A stretch of 14,904 bases of DNA. Origin: Planococcaceae bacterium UBA3378. GTDB lineage: Bacteria; Bacillota; Bacilli; Bacillales_A; Planococcaceae. The stretch covers positions 1 through 14,904 of the forward strand of contig DEQA01000329.1 of NCBI GenBank assembly GCA_002359075.1. The letters run 5' to 3'. Below, in pieces: positions 1 to 7,900 of the stretch (positions within the stretch are counted from its first letter, which is position 1; every line of letters begins with the position of its first letter). The notes beneath the pieces were generated by a model. That model was not told the origin of the DNA and did not search any database. It was given only the letters and a program-made list of their open reading frames with translations. The translations under genes were made by a program, and so were the position numbers.

Positions 1-4
1 TTGG

Positions 5-109
5 CTAATCAACACATGTGAGTTTGCTTTTTATTACGCAGGTAGTTTTGAAAATAAAGTCTTCTTGTATTTCCAACTGTTCATTTAATGCAAGCTCCTT
101 TGCAGCCAT
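5..109 (-). pseudogene. N-terminal fragment resembling a CotF/YhcQ-like spore coat protein
   Basis: This 34-residue frame on the minus strand is preceded by an excellent ribosome binding site, TAGGAGGG, six bases before its ATG at 109. The peptide starts MAAKELALNEQLEIQEDF and continues with FKTTCVIKSK. That order (E-L-x-L-x-E-x-L-E-I-x-E, then FK-x-x-C-x-x-KS) is what I recall from the N-terminus of small CotF/YhcQ-type spore coat proteins of Bacillales, which are normally 60-100 residues or longer. Here it runs into LTCVD and a TAG right after the KSK motif, so it looks cut short, perhaps by an insertion or frameshift just beyond the window edge. The strong RBS and the match support a once-real gene. 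The family name is from memory and the break is inferred. It could instead be an intact microprotein. Confidence 0.45.
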
Positions 110-726
110 TCCATTCCCTCCTAGCTCGTTTATCGCTAGTTACTGATTTTTATCCTATCATGCGGACTTTTTATATTTCTGCCATTTCTCGGTGTGACAA
201 TACATCTTTTATTTATAGCTTGTTTTTGCTACAAACGGCTTGTTTTCCAAGGCTTCCTCCTCCCTCTAATCCTTTAAACGCTTTGTTGCTTTTTAGGCAA
301 GCGGTTAGCCGTTATAGACTATATGGAAAATAGGAAGAAGGGTTATGTTTCTGCTGAAAAAGCAGGATATAAGGCTCGTCTGGTGATAAGGTCCTTATTG
401 AATGGAAAAAGATGTCGAAAGAAAAGATGATGTAAAGGTGAAGGGCTCTATTTTTGATGTAGGGAGCTTTTTATGAAATGAATGGAGCGCTATGTATGGA
501 CTAAAGCTGATAAACAGATGCTGTATTTCAATGAACGTTGCCTCCTGATATAGGAAAAAAGATACCTTTTGAGGATTTTTAACATTGTCGGCAGTGCATA
601 AATTTACAAATAGGAACTTTCAGGACCAGCTTCTGAAAATAGCCTATTGGTCGAATTCTAAAAAAGATAGTGGCTTGTATAATATACATATTGTATTTTA
701 TTTTCCAAAAGAAGGGATTGTGTGCT
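110..726. other. Gene-poor stretch with small degenerate frames
   Basis: No convincing full gene is present over about 600 bases. A frame from ATG 323 (MENRKKGYVSAEKAGYKARL...) reads well until a run of five A at 406-410. Removing one A there would continue it as NGKDVERKDDVKVKG and end it at the TGA at 474-476, giving about 50 residues. A second frame starts at about 481 (MERYVWTKADKQMLYFNERC) and stops at the TAG near 552. Neither was recognised. A weak hairpin with GCTC/GAGC arms and a T run lies at about 444-473. The stretch looks like decayed or very fast-evolving small genes plus the leader of the downstream operon. Confidence 0.35.
676..695 (+). promoter_or_regulatory. Possible promoter -10 elements ahead of the TPR-AAA operon
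   Basis: A perfect sigma-A -10 hexamer, TATAAT, sits at 678-683, about 44 bases before the chosen GTG start, but no good -35 lies 16-18 bases upstream (best is TTCTAA). Overlapping it, CATATTGTA at 687-695 fits the sigma-K -10 pattern CATAnnnTA, but no AC -35 is seen at the right distance. The position is right for the operon promoter; the sigma factor cannot be decided. Confidence 0.25.
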
Positions 727-1179
727 GTGCAGGAAGATTTATATACACCGAGTTTAGTGGATGGAGAAGGGAGAAAAACAAAAAGCTATAACATTAGTAA
801 TCTATTTTTTGTAGCGTTCTTTGGGGGAGTTGTGGCAGTTGCAATGCTCGGCATGAGAAATGCTAAGTGGCTTCAATTAGAGGAGAAGTATATCCGGATT
901 TTAACGGCCATAAGCATATCGCTTCTGCTCTTCAAACTTGCCATTGTCTATGCAGTAACACATCAGCTGATCGATGTGGAAGGCTCTACATCGAGATTCA
1001 TTTCGAGGGTGATTGGATTACTGTGCTTTGCAGTCTTTTATCTCTTTCTTAAAAGACCTTTTAAAGAGCATTTACTTCTTCACGGGGAGACAGAGCCTTT
1101 ATTAAAGCAAGGCATTCTATGGGTCTTGCTGGCAGCGTTGATTGAGGGCGTACTCGTAGTAAGTATTTCTGTTTTATGA
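727..1179 (+). CDS. Four-helix membrane protein, first gene of the TPR-AAA operon
   Basis: I do not recognise the family. From the GTG at 727 it encodes 150 residues. That start was chosen because GAAGGGA (711-717) lies nine bases upstream; the frame stays open further back to 670 without a better RBS. Residues 1-22 are polar and presumably cytoplasmic. Four hydrophobic segments follow at about 24-42, 57-77, 91-108 and 128-149, with basic loops (RNAK, KRPFKEH) and a C-terminus ending inside the last helix. No catalytic motif is visible. It lies 24 bases before the TPR gene in the same direction, so the products probably work together at the membrane. It could be the membrane anchor or substrate channel of the downstream AAA ATPase, but this is inferred only from gene order. 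Confidence 0.75.
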   Translation: MQEDLYTPSLVDGEGRKTKSYNISNLFFVAFFGGVVAVAMLGMRNAKWLQLEEKYIRILTAISISLLLFKLAIVYAVTHQLIDVEGSTSRFISRVIGLLCFAVFYLFLKRPFKEHLLLHGETEPLLKQGILWVLLAALIEGVLVVSISVL

Positions 1180-1203
1180 TTTTTCTAAAATGGAGGTGTC
1201 ATG

Positions 1204-2073
1204 ATGATACAGGAAAAAGAATCTGTAGAGCTTATTGAACACTATTTTTTCATGAACCGATTTGAACAGGTGATCGATCTTTTGCCGCAGCTGTTGGAGG
1301 AGGAACCTGAAAATGCTTATCTGTGGTATTTGTTTGGTTATAGCAGCTATGCCCTGGATCATTATGAAGAAGCAGAAGAACAGTTGTTTGAAGCGTTAAG
1401 ATTAGGTGCTGCAGAAGAAATCTTATTCTATACATTGGGAAGGCTCTATTCAGAAACGGAGCAGTGGCAAAAATCAGAGGATATGTTTCTGGAAACGCTC
1501 CGCCTGAATCCAAATAATGTGGAAGCACATGCTCACTATGCACTCCTCATGAAAAAGACGGGGAACAAAAAGAAAGCAAAATTATTAATAGAAAGAGCCC
1601 TCGAACTTGATCCCGAGGATGCCGAAGCACTGCGGTTACATTTTTATATAGAAGGAGTAAATGAAAGCCGGAAGGAACAAATTCTTGCCTTAGAGCAATA
1701 TGTAAACTCCGAAGATAGTGAATTGACAAAATTACTTCGTTTAGGAGTAGATGCTACTTTCCGCAATAATGTGAAAGAGGCAAAAGAGTATTTCCGTCAG
1801 GCCTTTTTACTGCAACCGGAAGATAAAGAATTGCTGAAAACTTTAGAGGAATTTGAAATAGCGAGCCATCCATTATTAGCTCCCAATAGAATGGCGGATA
1901 AATTGGGAGGTCCTGCCGGTACATGGTTTATCGGGGTAGGGATGGCATTTTTGCTTTTCCTTATCGGGCTTGAACAGGTGGCTTTTGTCTGGGTTGTATG
2001 TTATGCGGTCTTGGCTTCATATACATGGATTTCCGAGCCGCTCGTAAAAATGCTTAGAAAGGTAAGAGGGTGA
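1204..2073 (+). CDS. TPR protein with two C-terminal membrane helices
   Basis: The protein has 289 residues from the ATG at 1204, which is seven bases after GGAGG at 1192-1196. The adjacent ATG at 1201 adds one Met but leaves only four bases of spacing. The N-terminal two thirds are tandem tetratricopeptide repeats, recognisable by the W/Y-x-x-x-x-Y, A-x-x-x-Y/F-x-x-A-L and LxP pattern. They lie at about residues 38-70, 72-104 and 106-138, with a further repeat at about 175-207. Two hydrophobic segments at about 240-256 and 258-275 form a hairpin near the C-terminus, followed by a short basic tail (KMLRKVRG). TPR proteins are protein-binding scaffolds. This one is probably tail-anchored with its repeats in the cytoplasm, next to the AAA ATPase encoded six bases downstream. 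Its partner is not known. Confidence 0.85.
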   Translation: MIQEKESVELIEHYFFMNRFEQVIDLLPQLLEEEPENAYLWYLFGYSSYALDHYEEAEEQLFEALRLGAAEEILFYTLGRLYSETEQWQKSEDMFLETLRLNPNNVEAHAHYALLMKKTGNKKKAKLLIERALELDPEDAEALRLHFYIEGVNESRKEQILALEQYVNSEDSELTKLLRLGVDATFRNNVKEAKEYFRQAFLLQPEDKELLKTLEEFEIASHPLLAPNRMADKLGGPAGTWFIGVGMAFLLFLIGLEQVAFVWVVCYAVLASYTWISEPLVKMLRKVRG

Positions 2074-2079
2074 TGAAGG

Positions 2080-3318
2080 ATGGAGAAGGTGGAATGGCTG
2101 CAGCAAATGGTTGAACAAAGGCCGACTGACCCGCAGGCATATTATTGGCTGGCAAAAGAGCTTGCCGAAAACAGCAGGTGGGTAGAAGCGGTTCAGGCAT
2201 TTTCCTCTGGTATTACTTACTGTTCGGACGATACCCTGCGCCTGCAAATGATTCAGGAACTTGCAGAGGCAAGCATGAAGATGCAGCGTGAAATGAACCC
2301 GGAGATAAGCGAACCGGAAACAATAGAGCAGGGAGAGCAAAACTTCCATTTTCGGGGTGATTTAACAGAGGAACAGGGAACAAAGCAGATGGTTCTGGAG
2401 CCGAAGCTGAAAGTAATAGAAGGAAATGAGCCGAAAAAACAAGCTAAAAAAGATCATCCAAAAATTACTTTTGAAGACGTCGCAGGACTTGAAGAATTGA
2501 AAAGGGCGATTCATCTCCGCATTATCAGCCCGTTTTATAATAAAGGGTTATTTGCTAAGTTCCGAAAGAAGGCAGGTGGCGGAGTGTTGCTTTATGGACC
2601 TCCTGGTTGTGGAAAGACCTTCATTGCCAGAGCTACTGCCGGGGAATGTAGAGCAAATTTTTATCCTATTCATATTACAGACATACTGGATCCGTATATT
2701 GGCGTAAGTGAGCAAAATTTAAAGGACATTTTTGATAAAGCCAGATTCCAAAAGCCAAGTGTTGTTTTCTTTGATGAAGTCGATACAATTGGGTTCAGCC
2801 GTTCTAAATCTTCTTCTCATACGAGAGGATTGATCGATACGTTTCTTACAGAAATGGACGGTGTGGATACAACGACGGACGGCGTGCTCATTATGGCAGC
2901 AACGAATACGCCGTGGGATGTGGATAATGCATTAAAAAGACCGGGCAGGTTTGACCGACTCGTGTTTGTTGCCCCTCCGGATGAAGAGGCAAGGGAGCAA
3001 ATTTTTCATTTAAAGCTTGCCGGAAGATATGCAGAGAAAATCGATATAGCAAAATTAGCTGCCCAATCTGAATTCTTTTCTGGTGCCGATATTGAAAATG
3101 TTGTAGAACTTGCTTCTGAAAACGTGCTCGTCGAAATTTTAACGACAGGAATTGAACGTCCGCTAAATACGAATGATTTGCTTCACGTATTGGAAACCCA
3201 GCAGCCTTCTACGCTGGATTGGCTGCGCACGGCTAAAAATTATGTGAAATATTCAAATCAAAGCGGCCTATATAATGATGTGGAGGCTTATCTGAAAAAA
3301 TACGGGAGACGAATTTGA
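2080..3318 (+). CDS. TPR-AAA ATPase, probable protein unfoldase/remodeller
   Basis: The 412-residue protein starts at ATG 2080 behind GAGGGTGAT, six bases after the TPR gene stop, so the two are probably translationally coupled. Residues 1-70 contain TPR-like helices (PTDPQAYYWLAKELAE, W-x-EAVQAF). A charged linker, about 71-125, leads into one classical AAA domain (about 126-370). Walker A is GPPGCGKT at 173-180, Walker B VVFFDEVD at 228-235, sensor 1 Asn276, and the arginine fingers Arg287 and Arg290 lie in RPGRFDR. The sensor-2 region has GAD at 335-337. Pore loop 1 carries Tyr206-Ile-Gly208, the aromatic-hydrophobic-Gly motif used by Cdc48/FtsH-type machines to grip substrates. No protease or second AAA domain is present. 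An ATP-driven hexameric unfoldase is the best reading; SpoVK/CbbX-type ATPases are a more distant alternative. The substrate is unknown. Confidence 0.88.
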   Translation: MEKVEWLQQMVEQRPTDPQAYYWLAKELAENSRWVEAVQAFSSGITYCSDDTLRLQMIQELAEASMKMQREMNPEISEPETIEQGEQNFHFRGDLTEEQGTKQMVLEPKLKVIEGNEPKKQAKKDHPKITFEDVAGLEELKRAIHLRIISPFYNKGLFAKFRKKAGGGVLLYGPPGCGKTFIARATAGECRANFYPIHITDILDPYIGVSEQNLKDIFDKARFQKPSVVFFDEVDTIGFSRSKSSSHTRGLIDTFLTEMDGVDTTTDGVLIMAATNTPWDVDNALKRPGRFDRLVFVAPPDEEAREQIFHLKLAGRYAEKIDIAKLAAQSEFFSGADIENVVELASENVLVEILTTGIERPLNTNDLLHVLETQQPSTLDWLRTAKNYVKYSNQSGLYNDVEAYLKKYGRRI

Positions 3319-3512
3319 TAGAGGCTAGAGAAAAGAATAAAGAAGAGTTGAGTTTTTAATTGTCATATATGAATTTCAAAATCAGGTGGCCTTTTTTACA
3401 ATGTACCCTCTAGTGTAGAGAACGGTAAAGGGAAAACAGGCTTCAATTATATAAAGGCATATAACAGCAGGAGAGAGAAAAGCGAAAATTCCTCAGTTAT
3501 CTTGCATTTATA

Positions 3513-3546
3513 AAAAGGACCTACTTTTTAAGGCAGGTCCTTTTAA
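3513..3546. terminator. Bidirectional hairpin terminator between the AAA operon and yjcZ-like
   Basis: A perfect 10-bp stem, AAAAGGACCT (3513-3522) with AGGTCCTTTT (3535-3544), has a 12-base loop. The T run is better on the minus strand (TTTTTAT), so it mainly serves the minus-strand yjcZ-like gene, but it can also stop read-through from the AAA operon. Confidence 0.8.
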
Positions 3547-3610
3547 GAAAGGGAGAGGGAATCTTAAAAGCGGGAGTTATAATTGTCGCTGTATGTTAGA
3601 GGCTTTTAAA

Positions 3611-3751
3611 CTAGCAACCCCCGTATCCACCGCTAAAGAAAGAAGCTCCTACAATTATTAAAAGAATAAATAGAACAACTAAAAGGGCAAAGCCAGCTCC
3701 TGAACCGTAGCCGCCGTATCCACCATTACCTTGACAACCTGCTGCACCCAT
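3611..3751 (-). CDS. yjcZ: YjcZ-family sporulation-associated membrane micropeptide
   Basis: This is a 46-residue peptide on the minus strand. The ATG at 3751 follows AAAAGGAGGTG, a near-perfect ribosome binding site. The sequence starts MGAAGCQGNGGYGGYGSGAG, continues with one hydrophobic helix (about residues 20-38, FALLVVLFILLIIVGASFF), and ends SGGYGGC. A Gly/Tyr-rich head, a single LIIVGASF-type helix and a GGYGGC tail are the signature of the YjcZ family of sporulation-associated small proteins in Bacillales. Their role is undefined; membrane or spore association is presumed. Upstream, CATATACTA on the minus strand (plus-strand positions 3783-3791) fits a sigma-K -10, but no AC -35 is apparent. 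The gene is divergent from tlp. The family is certain enough; the exact paralogue is not. Confidence 0.9.
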   Translation of the reverse strand: MGAAGCQGNGGYGGYGSGAGFALLVVLFILLIIVGASFFSGGYGGC

Positions 3752-3782
3752 TCTTAACACCTCCTTTTGCTCTTGTTCCGTT

Positions 3783-3791
3783 TAGTATATG
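3783..3791 (-). promoter_or_regulatory. Possible mother-cell (sigma-K-like) -10 of the yjcZ-like gene
   Basis: Read on the minus strand this is CATATACTA, matching the sigma-K -10 pattern CATAnnnTA, 32 bases before the ATG of the yjcZ-like gene and upstream of its RBS. No matching -35 was found, so this is tentative. Confidence 0.3.
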
Positions 3792-3968
3792 TTAGAAAAG
3801 AAAGCAGACATGGATATATGTAATAGATAGAGAGCGATTTTTAGAAAAATAAACGGAGCAGTTATTGCTTGTTCATAAAAATGATAAACGGCATTGAAAA
3901 TTTATCCGCATATAACGATAAAAAAAATCCAAACTAATCGGGACATCAAGAAAAACAAGGAGGATACT

Positions 3969-4196
3969 ATGTCTAAACCAAAACCCGATGATCGATCAAA
4001 TAATGTGGAGCGAATCCGTGATATCATCAGAAATACAGAAGATAATCTTCATGAAGCCGAAATCAGCATGGAATTTGCTGATCCAATGCAAAGTGAATTA
4101 ATGGAAGAAAAAAATGAGCGGCGCAGGGAATCCATTCAAGAATTGAAGGAAGAAATGAAAGACGAAGTGGCAGCCCGCAAAAAAGGAAAAGCGTAA
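3969..4196 (+). CDS. tlp: Small acid-soluble spore protein Tlp
   Basis: The product has 75 residues. The ATG at 3969 was chosen because AGGAGG lies just upstream and the family begins M-x-KPKPDDRS; the frame is open to 3894 but the extra residues have no homologous character. The sequence MSKPKPDDRSNNVERI, the acidic helix HEAEISMEFADP and the end EEKNERRRESIQELKEEMKDEVAAR match Tlp, the thioredoxin-like minor SASP made in the forespore under sigma-G/sigma-F in B. subtilis. The last residues (KKGKA) are more basic than usual. In B. subtilis tlp follows sspN; no sspN precedes it here, so it stands alone. No convincing sigma-G promoter could be fixed upstream (a CATATAA lies at 3909-3915 without a matching -35). 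Confidence 0.93.
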   Translation: MSKPKPDDRSNNVERIRDIIRNTEDNLHEAEISMEFADPMQSELMEEKNERRRESIQELKEEMKDEVAARKKGKA

Positions 4197-4237
4197 GAGG
4201 AAGACTTTAGCCTTCGCTGAAATTTCTTGTAACTAGG

Positions 4238-4291
4238 CGACGATGGCAGCATCTGGTGGAGATTTTCAGATGCTGTCATCGTCGTTTTTTA
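4238..4291 (+). terminator. Strong rho-independent terminator of tlp
   Basis: An 18-bp stem, left arm 4238-4255 (starting CGACGATGG) and right arm 4267-4284 (ending CATCGTCG), contains one G-U pair. It has an 11-base loop and is followed by TTTTTT at 4285-4290. It lies 40 bases after the tlp stop. Confidence 0.95.
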
Positions 4292-4954
4292 TTAATCATC
4301 CATATCTACTCCTTCTATCAAACAAGTAAAAGACGCGTATTTTGTCGAGCTGAAGCATACATAGAGGCCTGATTAAAAAAACAGAACAAATTCAGCAGGA
4401 GTACATGACATAGATAAGCCTTACTTTATATCCATTAATAAATGAGTCTTTTTCATTAACCCATCTACTATAAAAATACTTTGTGTTAATTTAAAACCCC
4501 TGTTCTATCTTTAGTTTTTGCCATCTTTTTATAATCCCACCTAAAGACCCGTTGTGCCTGTTTTTTCATTTTTTATTGCGTTTTTCATTTTCCTTAGTCT
4601 AAACTAATTATTTTTGTAATGGAGTCCTCTCTCGTTTTTTATTTCCCCTTCTAAAAAACCTATATAAATGAACCTCCTATTAAATTATGACCCTATTTAG
4701 TTTTACTATTTACCTATTGGAAAATAGGATATTGCTACTGAAAAGTAAATAGACTAAATATGATGACATATAGTGACAGAAATAATATGTATGTTCTTTT
4801 ATGATAGGACTTACAACTAGAAATTTCATAGTAATGAAACTAATTCTTTTTACCTGAGTGATAAAAAGGGAGGGAAGTGACGGTCAATCTTAATGAAAGA
4901 TTAATGGCATACGTACAGGTAAAGGGGAGAATAAAAAATGAAGGAGGAAGGAAA
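4292..4954. other. Long AT-rich non-coding leader of the protease gene
   Basis: About 660 bases without a supportable gene on either strand. The middle part (about 4440-4680) is pyrimidine-rich on the plus strand, with many T runs. The right part holds a large imperfect inverted repeat (4695-4759, listed separately). Several possible -10 hexamers (TATGAT at 4759-4764 and 4800-4805) occur, but none has a well-spaced -35. The length and structure suggest a regulatory region for the secreted protease. Confidence 0.5.
4695..4759. repeat. Large imperfect inverted repeat upstream of the protease gene
   Basis: The left arm is ATTTAGT (4695-4701), a TTTA bulge, then CTATTTAC (4706-4713). The right arm is GTAAATAG (4745-4752) followed by ACTAAAT (4753-4759). 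Inside sits a second small hairpin, CCTATT-GGAA-AATAGG (4713-4728), sharing one base with the outer arm. The whole can fold as a long hairpin or act as a dyad operator. There is no T run, so it is not a simple terminator. It lies about 200 bases before the TTG start. Confidence 0.6.
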
Positions 4955-7900
4955 TTGAAGAGAAAAAAGTCTTCTGGTAAAGCAATTAGTGTGGTAGCCT
5001 CTGCAGTTATGACAGTGTCTTTATTGACCCCTGGATTTGCCAGCGCGGAAACAACGGCCAATCGTCTCTATGAATCTTTTAGAGATTCGAACAGCCCTGT
5101 TAGCTCTATGCGGGATAAGGTAAGCAGCCGCCTGCTGGAAAGCTTTAAAAGCGATGATCAAGTAACATTTTTAGTGAAATTTAAAGAGAAGGCAAATGCC
5201 GCTCAAGCAGCATCAGCAGCCCGTGAAAAAGCTGAGAACGCCAGCTTATCTGCGCATAATACAACGTTGATGCAGCGTTCGGCTGTCGTTTCCGAATTAA
5301 AGGCGACATCTATTGAATCTCAACAATCAGTGCTTCAATTTCTAGAACAAGAGGCAGCAGCCGGAAATGCTGCTGATATTACGTCCTTCTATATCGTCAA
5401 TGCGATTGCTGTCACCGCCACAAAAGAGGTAGCTGAAAAAGTGGCAACCTTTGCTGAAGTAGAAAAAGTGCTGCCGAATGAAACACGCCAGCTGTTTACT
5501 ACAAAAACGGAAGAGGCAGCAGCACCGAGTGCAGAAACAGCGAATGTGGAATGGAACATCGAGCGTGTGAAAGCACCGGAAGTATGGGATATGGGAATTG
5601 ATGGTTCAGGAACGGTTGTAGCAAGCATCGATACAGGCGTTCAGTGGGATCACCCGGCGTTAAAAGAAAAGTACCGTGGTTATAATGCTGCCACAGGGCA
5701 AGTAACACATGATTATAACTGGTATGATGCTACTTCTTCAGGACGAGCTACCCCCTATGATGATTTAGAGCACGGTACCCATGTAACTGGAACAATGGTC
5801 GGCAGTGAACCGGATGGCTCCAACCAAATCGGGGTGGCACCAGGAGCTAAATATATCGCGGTAAAAGCATTTACCTCAAACGGTGGAACAGATGCTGACC
5901 TCTTAGAAGCAGCGCAATGGATTTTAGCCCCGACAGACGCTAATGGAAATGCACGGGTAGATATGGCACCGGATATCGTAAATAACTCATGGGGAGGCGG
6001 TCCGGGGCTGGATGAATGGTACCGGGATGTCGTGAATAACTGGCGTGCAGCCGAGATTTTCCCAGAGTTCTCAGCCGGCAACACGACTGCTACAAATCCT
6101 GGCGGAGCGGGTTCTGTTGCTTCCCCTGCTAATTACCCTGAATCATTTGCAACAGGTGCAACAGACATTAATAACAAGGTGGGTAGTTTCTCACTGCGCG
6201 GCCCTTCACCATATGATGAGATTAAACCGGATATTTCCGCTCCGGGTGTAAATATCCGTTCTTCTGTTCCTGGAGGCGGCTATGAAGGAGGCTGGAATGG
6301 TACTTCCATGGCTGGACCTGCTGTATCGGGTGTAGCGGCTCTTCTTCGCCAAGTGGACGCAAACCTAACAGTAGATGAAATGGAAGAAATTTTGCTGGAG
6401 ACTGCCAATCCATTGACAGACAGCCAATATCCATCTGTTCCAAATCATGCTTACGGTTACGGATTGGTTGATGCGTATGAGGCCGTTTCTTCTATTGTTA
6501 CAGGTCTTGGCACGTTAGAAGGACAAGTAACAAAACAAGGTATGGATAATGAGGCACCTACATTTGAACATACAGCACCGGCAGAAACATATGCGGGTAT
6601 GTCATTAAACCTGTCTGTTTCTGTAAGCGATAATATTAGTGTCTCATCTGTTGTACTTCATTATAAAGATGCGAATAATACTTGGAAGCAAATCACAGCT
6701 GGCAAAAAGTCCGGTGATTACAAAGCTGGAGAGTTTGCTGTTGTTGTACCGGGAGATATGATTACCGGCAGTTCATTTACGTATAAATGGACAGTAAACG
6801 ATTTTGGCAATAATGAAGTCAGCAGTGAGGAGTATGTAGTGGAAGTGAAGCCGGGTATTACGATCGGCTATTCGGAAAATTTCGAGACACAACCAACAGG
6901 CTGGTATTCATTCGGAAATCAGGACAGCTGGCAATGGGGTGTTCCGACATCAGGTCCAGGAAAGGCGGCTTCCGGTGAAAAGGTATATGCCACAAATTTA
7001 GCGGGTTCCTATGCAAACAATATGAATGCTACGCTAGTTGCTCCGCCTATCGATCTGCCGGAAGGAAACACTTATCTCCAGTTCAAGCATTGGCATGATT
7101 TTGAGCAGTCCAGCTCTGGCCGTGCGTGGGATTATGGACATGTATTTGTGTCAACAGACCAGGATAACTGGACGCAATTATTAACAGTCCAAGGACAGTC
7201 GAATGGATGGGTAGATGCAGAGGTAGATTTATCGGATTATGCGGGCCAGCGCATTTACATCGGCTTTAATGCTTATTCTGATTCAAGTGTACAGCGCGCC
7301 GGCTGGTATATTGATGATGTTGCATTAGCAGATGTATCCCAAACAGGCAAAGTATCAAAAGGGAACAACAATAAAGGGAACAATGGCAATAATGCCAACA
7401 ACGGCATTCAGGGAGGCAAAGGAAATAACGGAAATAACGGAAATAACGGCAACAATGGAAACAACGGAAACAATGGAAACAATGGAAACAATGGAAACAA
7501 TGGAAATAAAGAAAACGCGAAGGACAAAGATAAAGAGGCATTAAAAGAAGCCATTGATCCAAAGACCATTAAACCGGAAGCACGACCAAAAGAAGGGGCA
7601 CCCGTTGTAGAAAAAGTAAACAACCCTACATTATTACCATTAGGTGCCCAAGTAAGTGTGCTGGAATCAAGACGTTCTGTTTATACAAATCCTGCGGATG
7701 GCTCCTATGCCCTAACTCATGGAGCAGGGGCATTTACAGTAAAAGCGGAAGCGTACGGTTTCACATCTGAAGAACAGCGTGTCACAATCGAGGCAGATGG
7801 TACTTCCACTGCGAATTTCACATTAGAGGAAGTGGCACAAAATACGGTCCAAGGAACAATTACAGATCAGTCAACTGGAGAAGGAATTGAAGGAGCGACC

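Noticed and set aside
88..333. Plus-strand frame of 81 residues near the left edge
   Set aside because: It has no RBS and a composition unlike a protein, and it overlaps the better-supported minus-strand coat-like fragment.
444..475. Hairpin with a T run
   Set aside because: The stem has only about five pairs with a large loop and no identified gene to terminate, so it is not listed as a terminator.
585..791. Plus-strand frame of 68 residues overlapping the start of the membrane-protein gene
   Set aside because: It has no RBS and its sequence is unconvincing; the overlapping frame with four membrane helices is the real gene.
3894..3968. N-terminal extension of Tlp
   Set aside because: The added residues are Lys/Ile-rich and not Tlp-like, while the ATG at 3969 has AGGAGG and the conserved KPKPDDRS start.
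7266..7623. Open frames on both strands across the GNN repeat of bpr
   Set aside because: They arise from the repetitive codons (runs such as CFHCFHC or ETMETM) and have no RBS; bpr itself explains the stretch.
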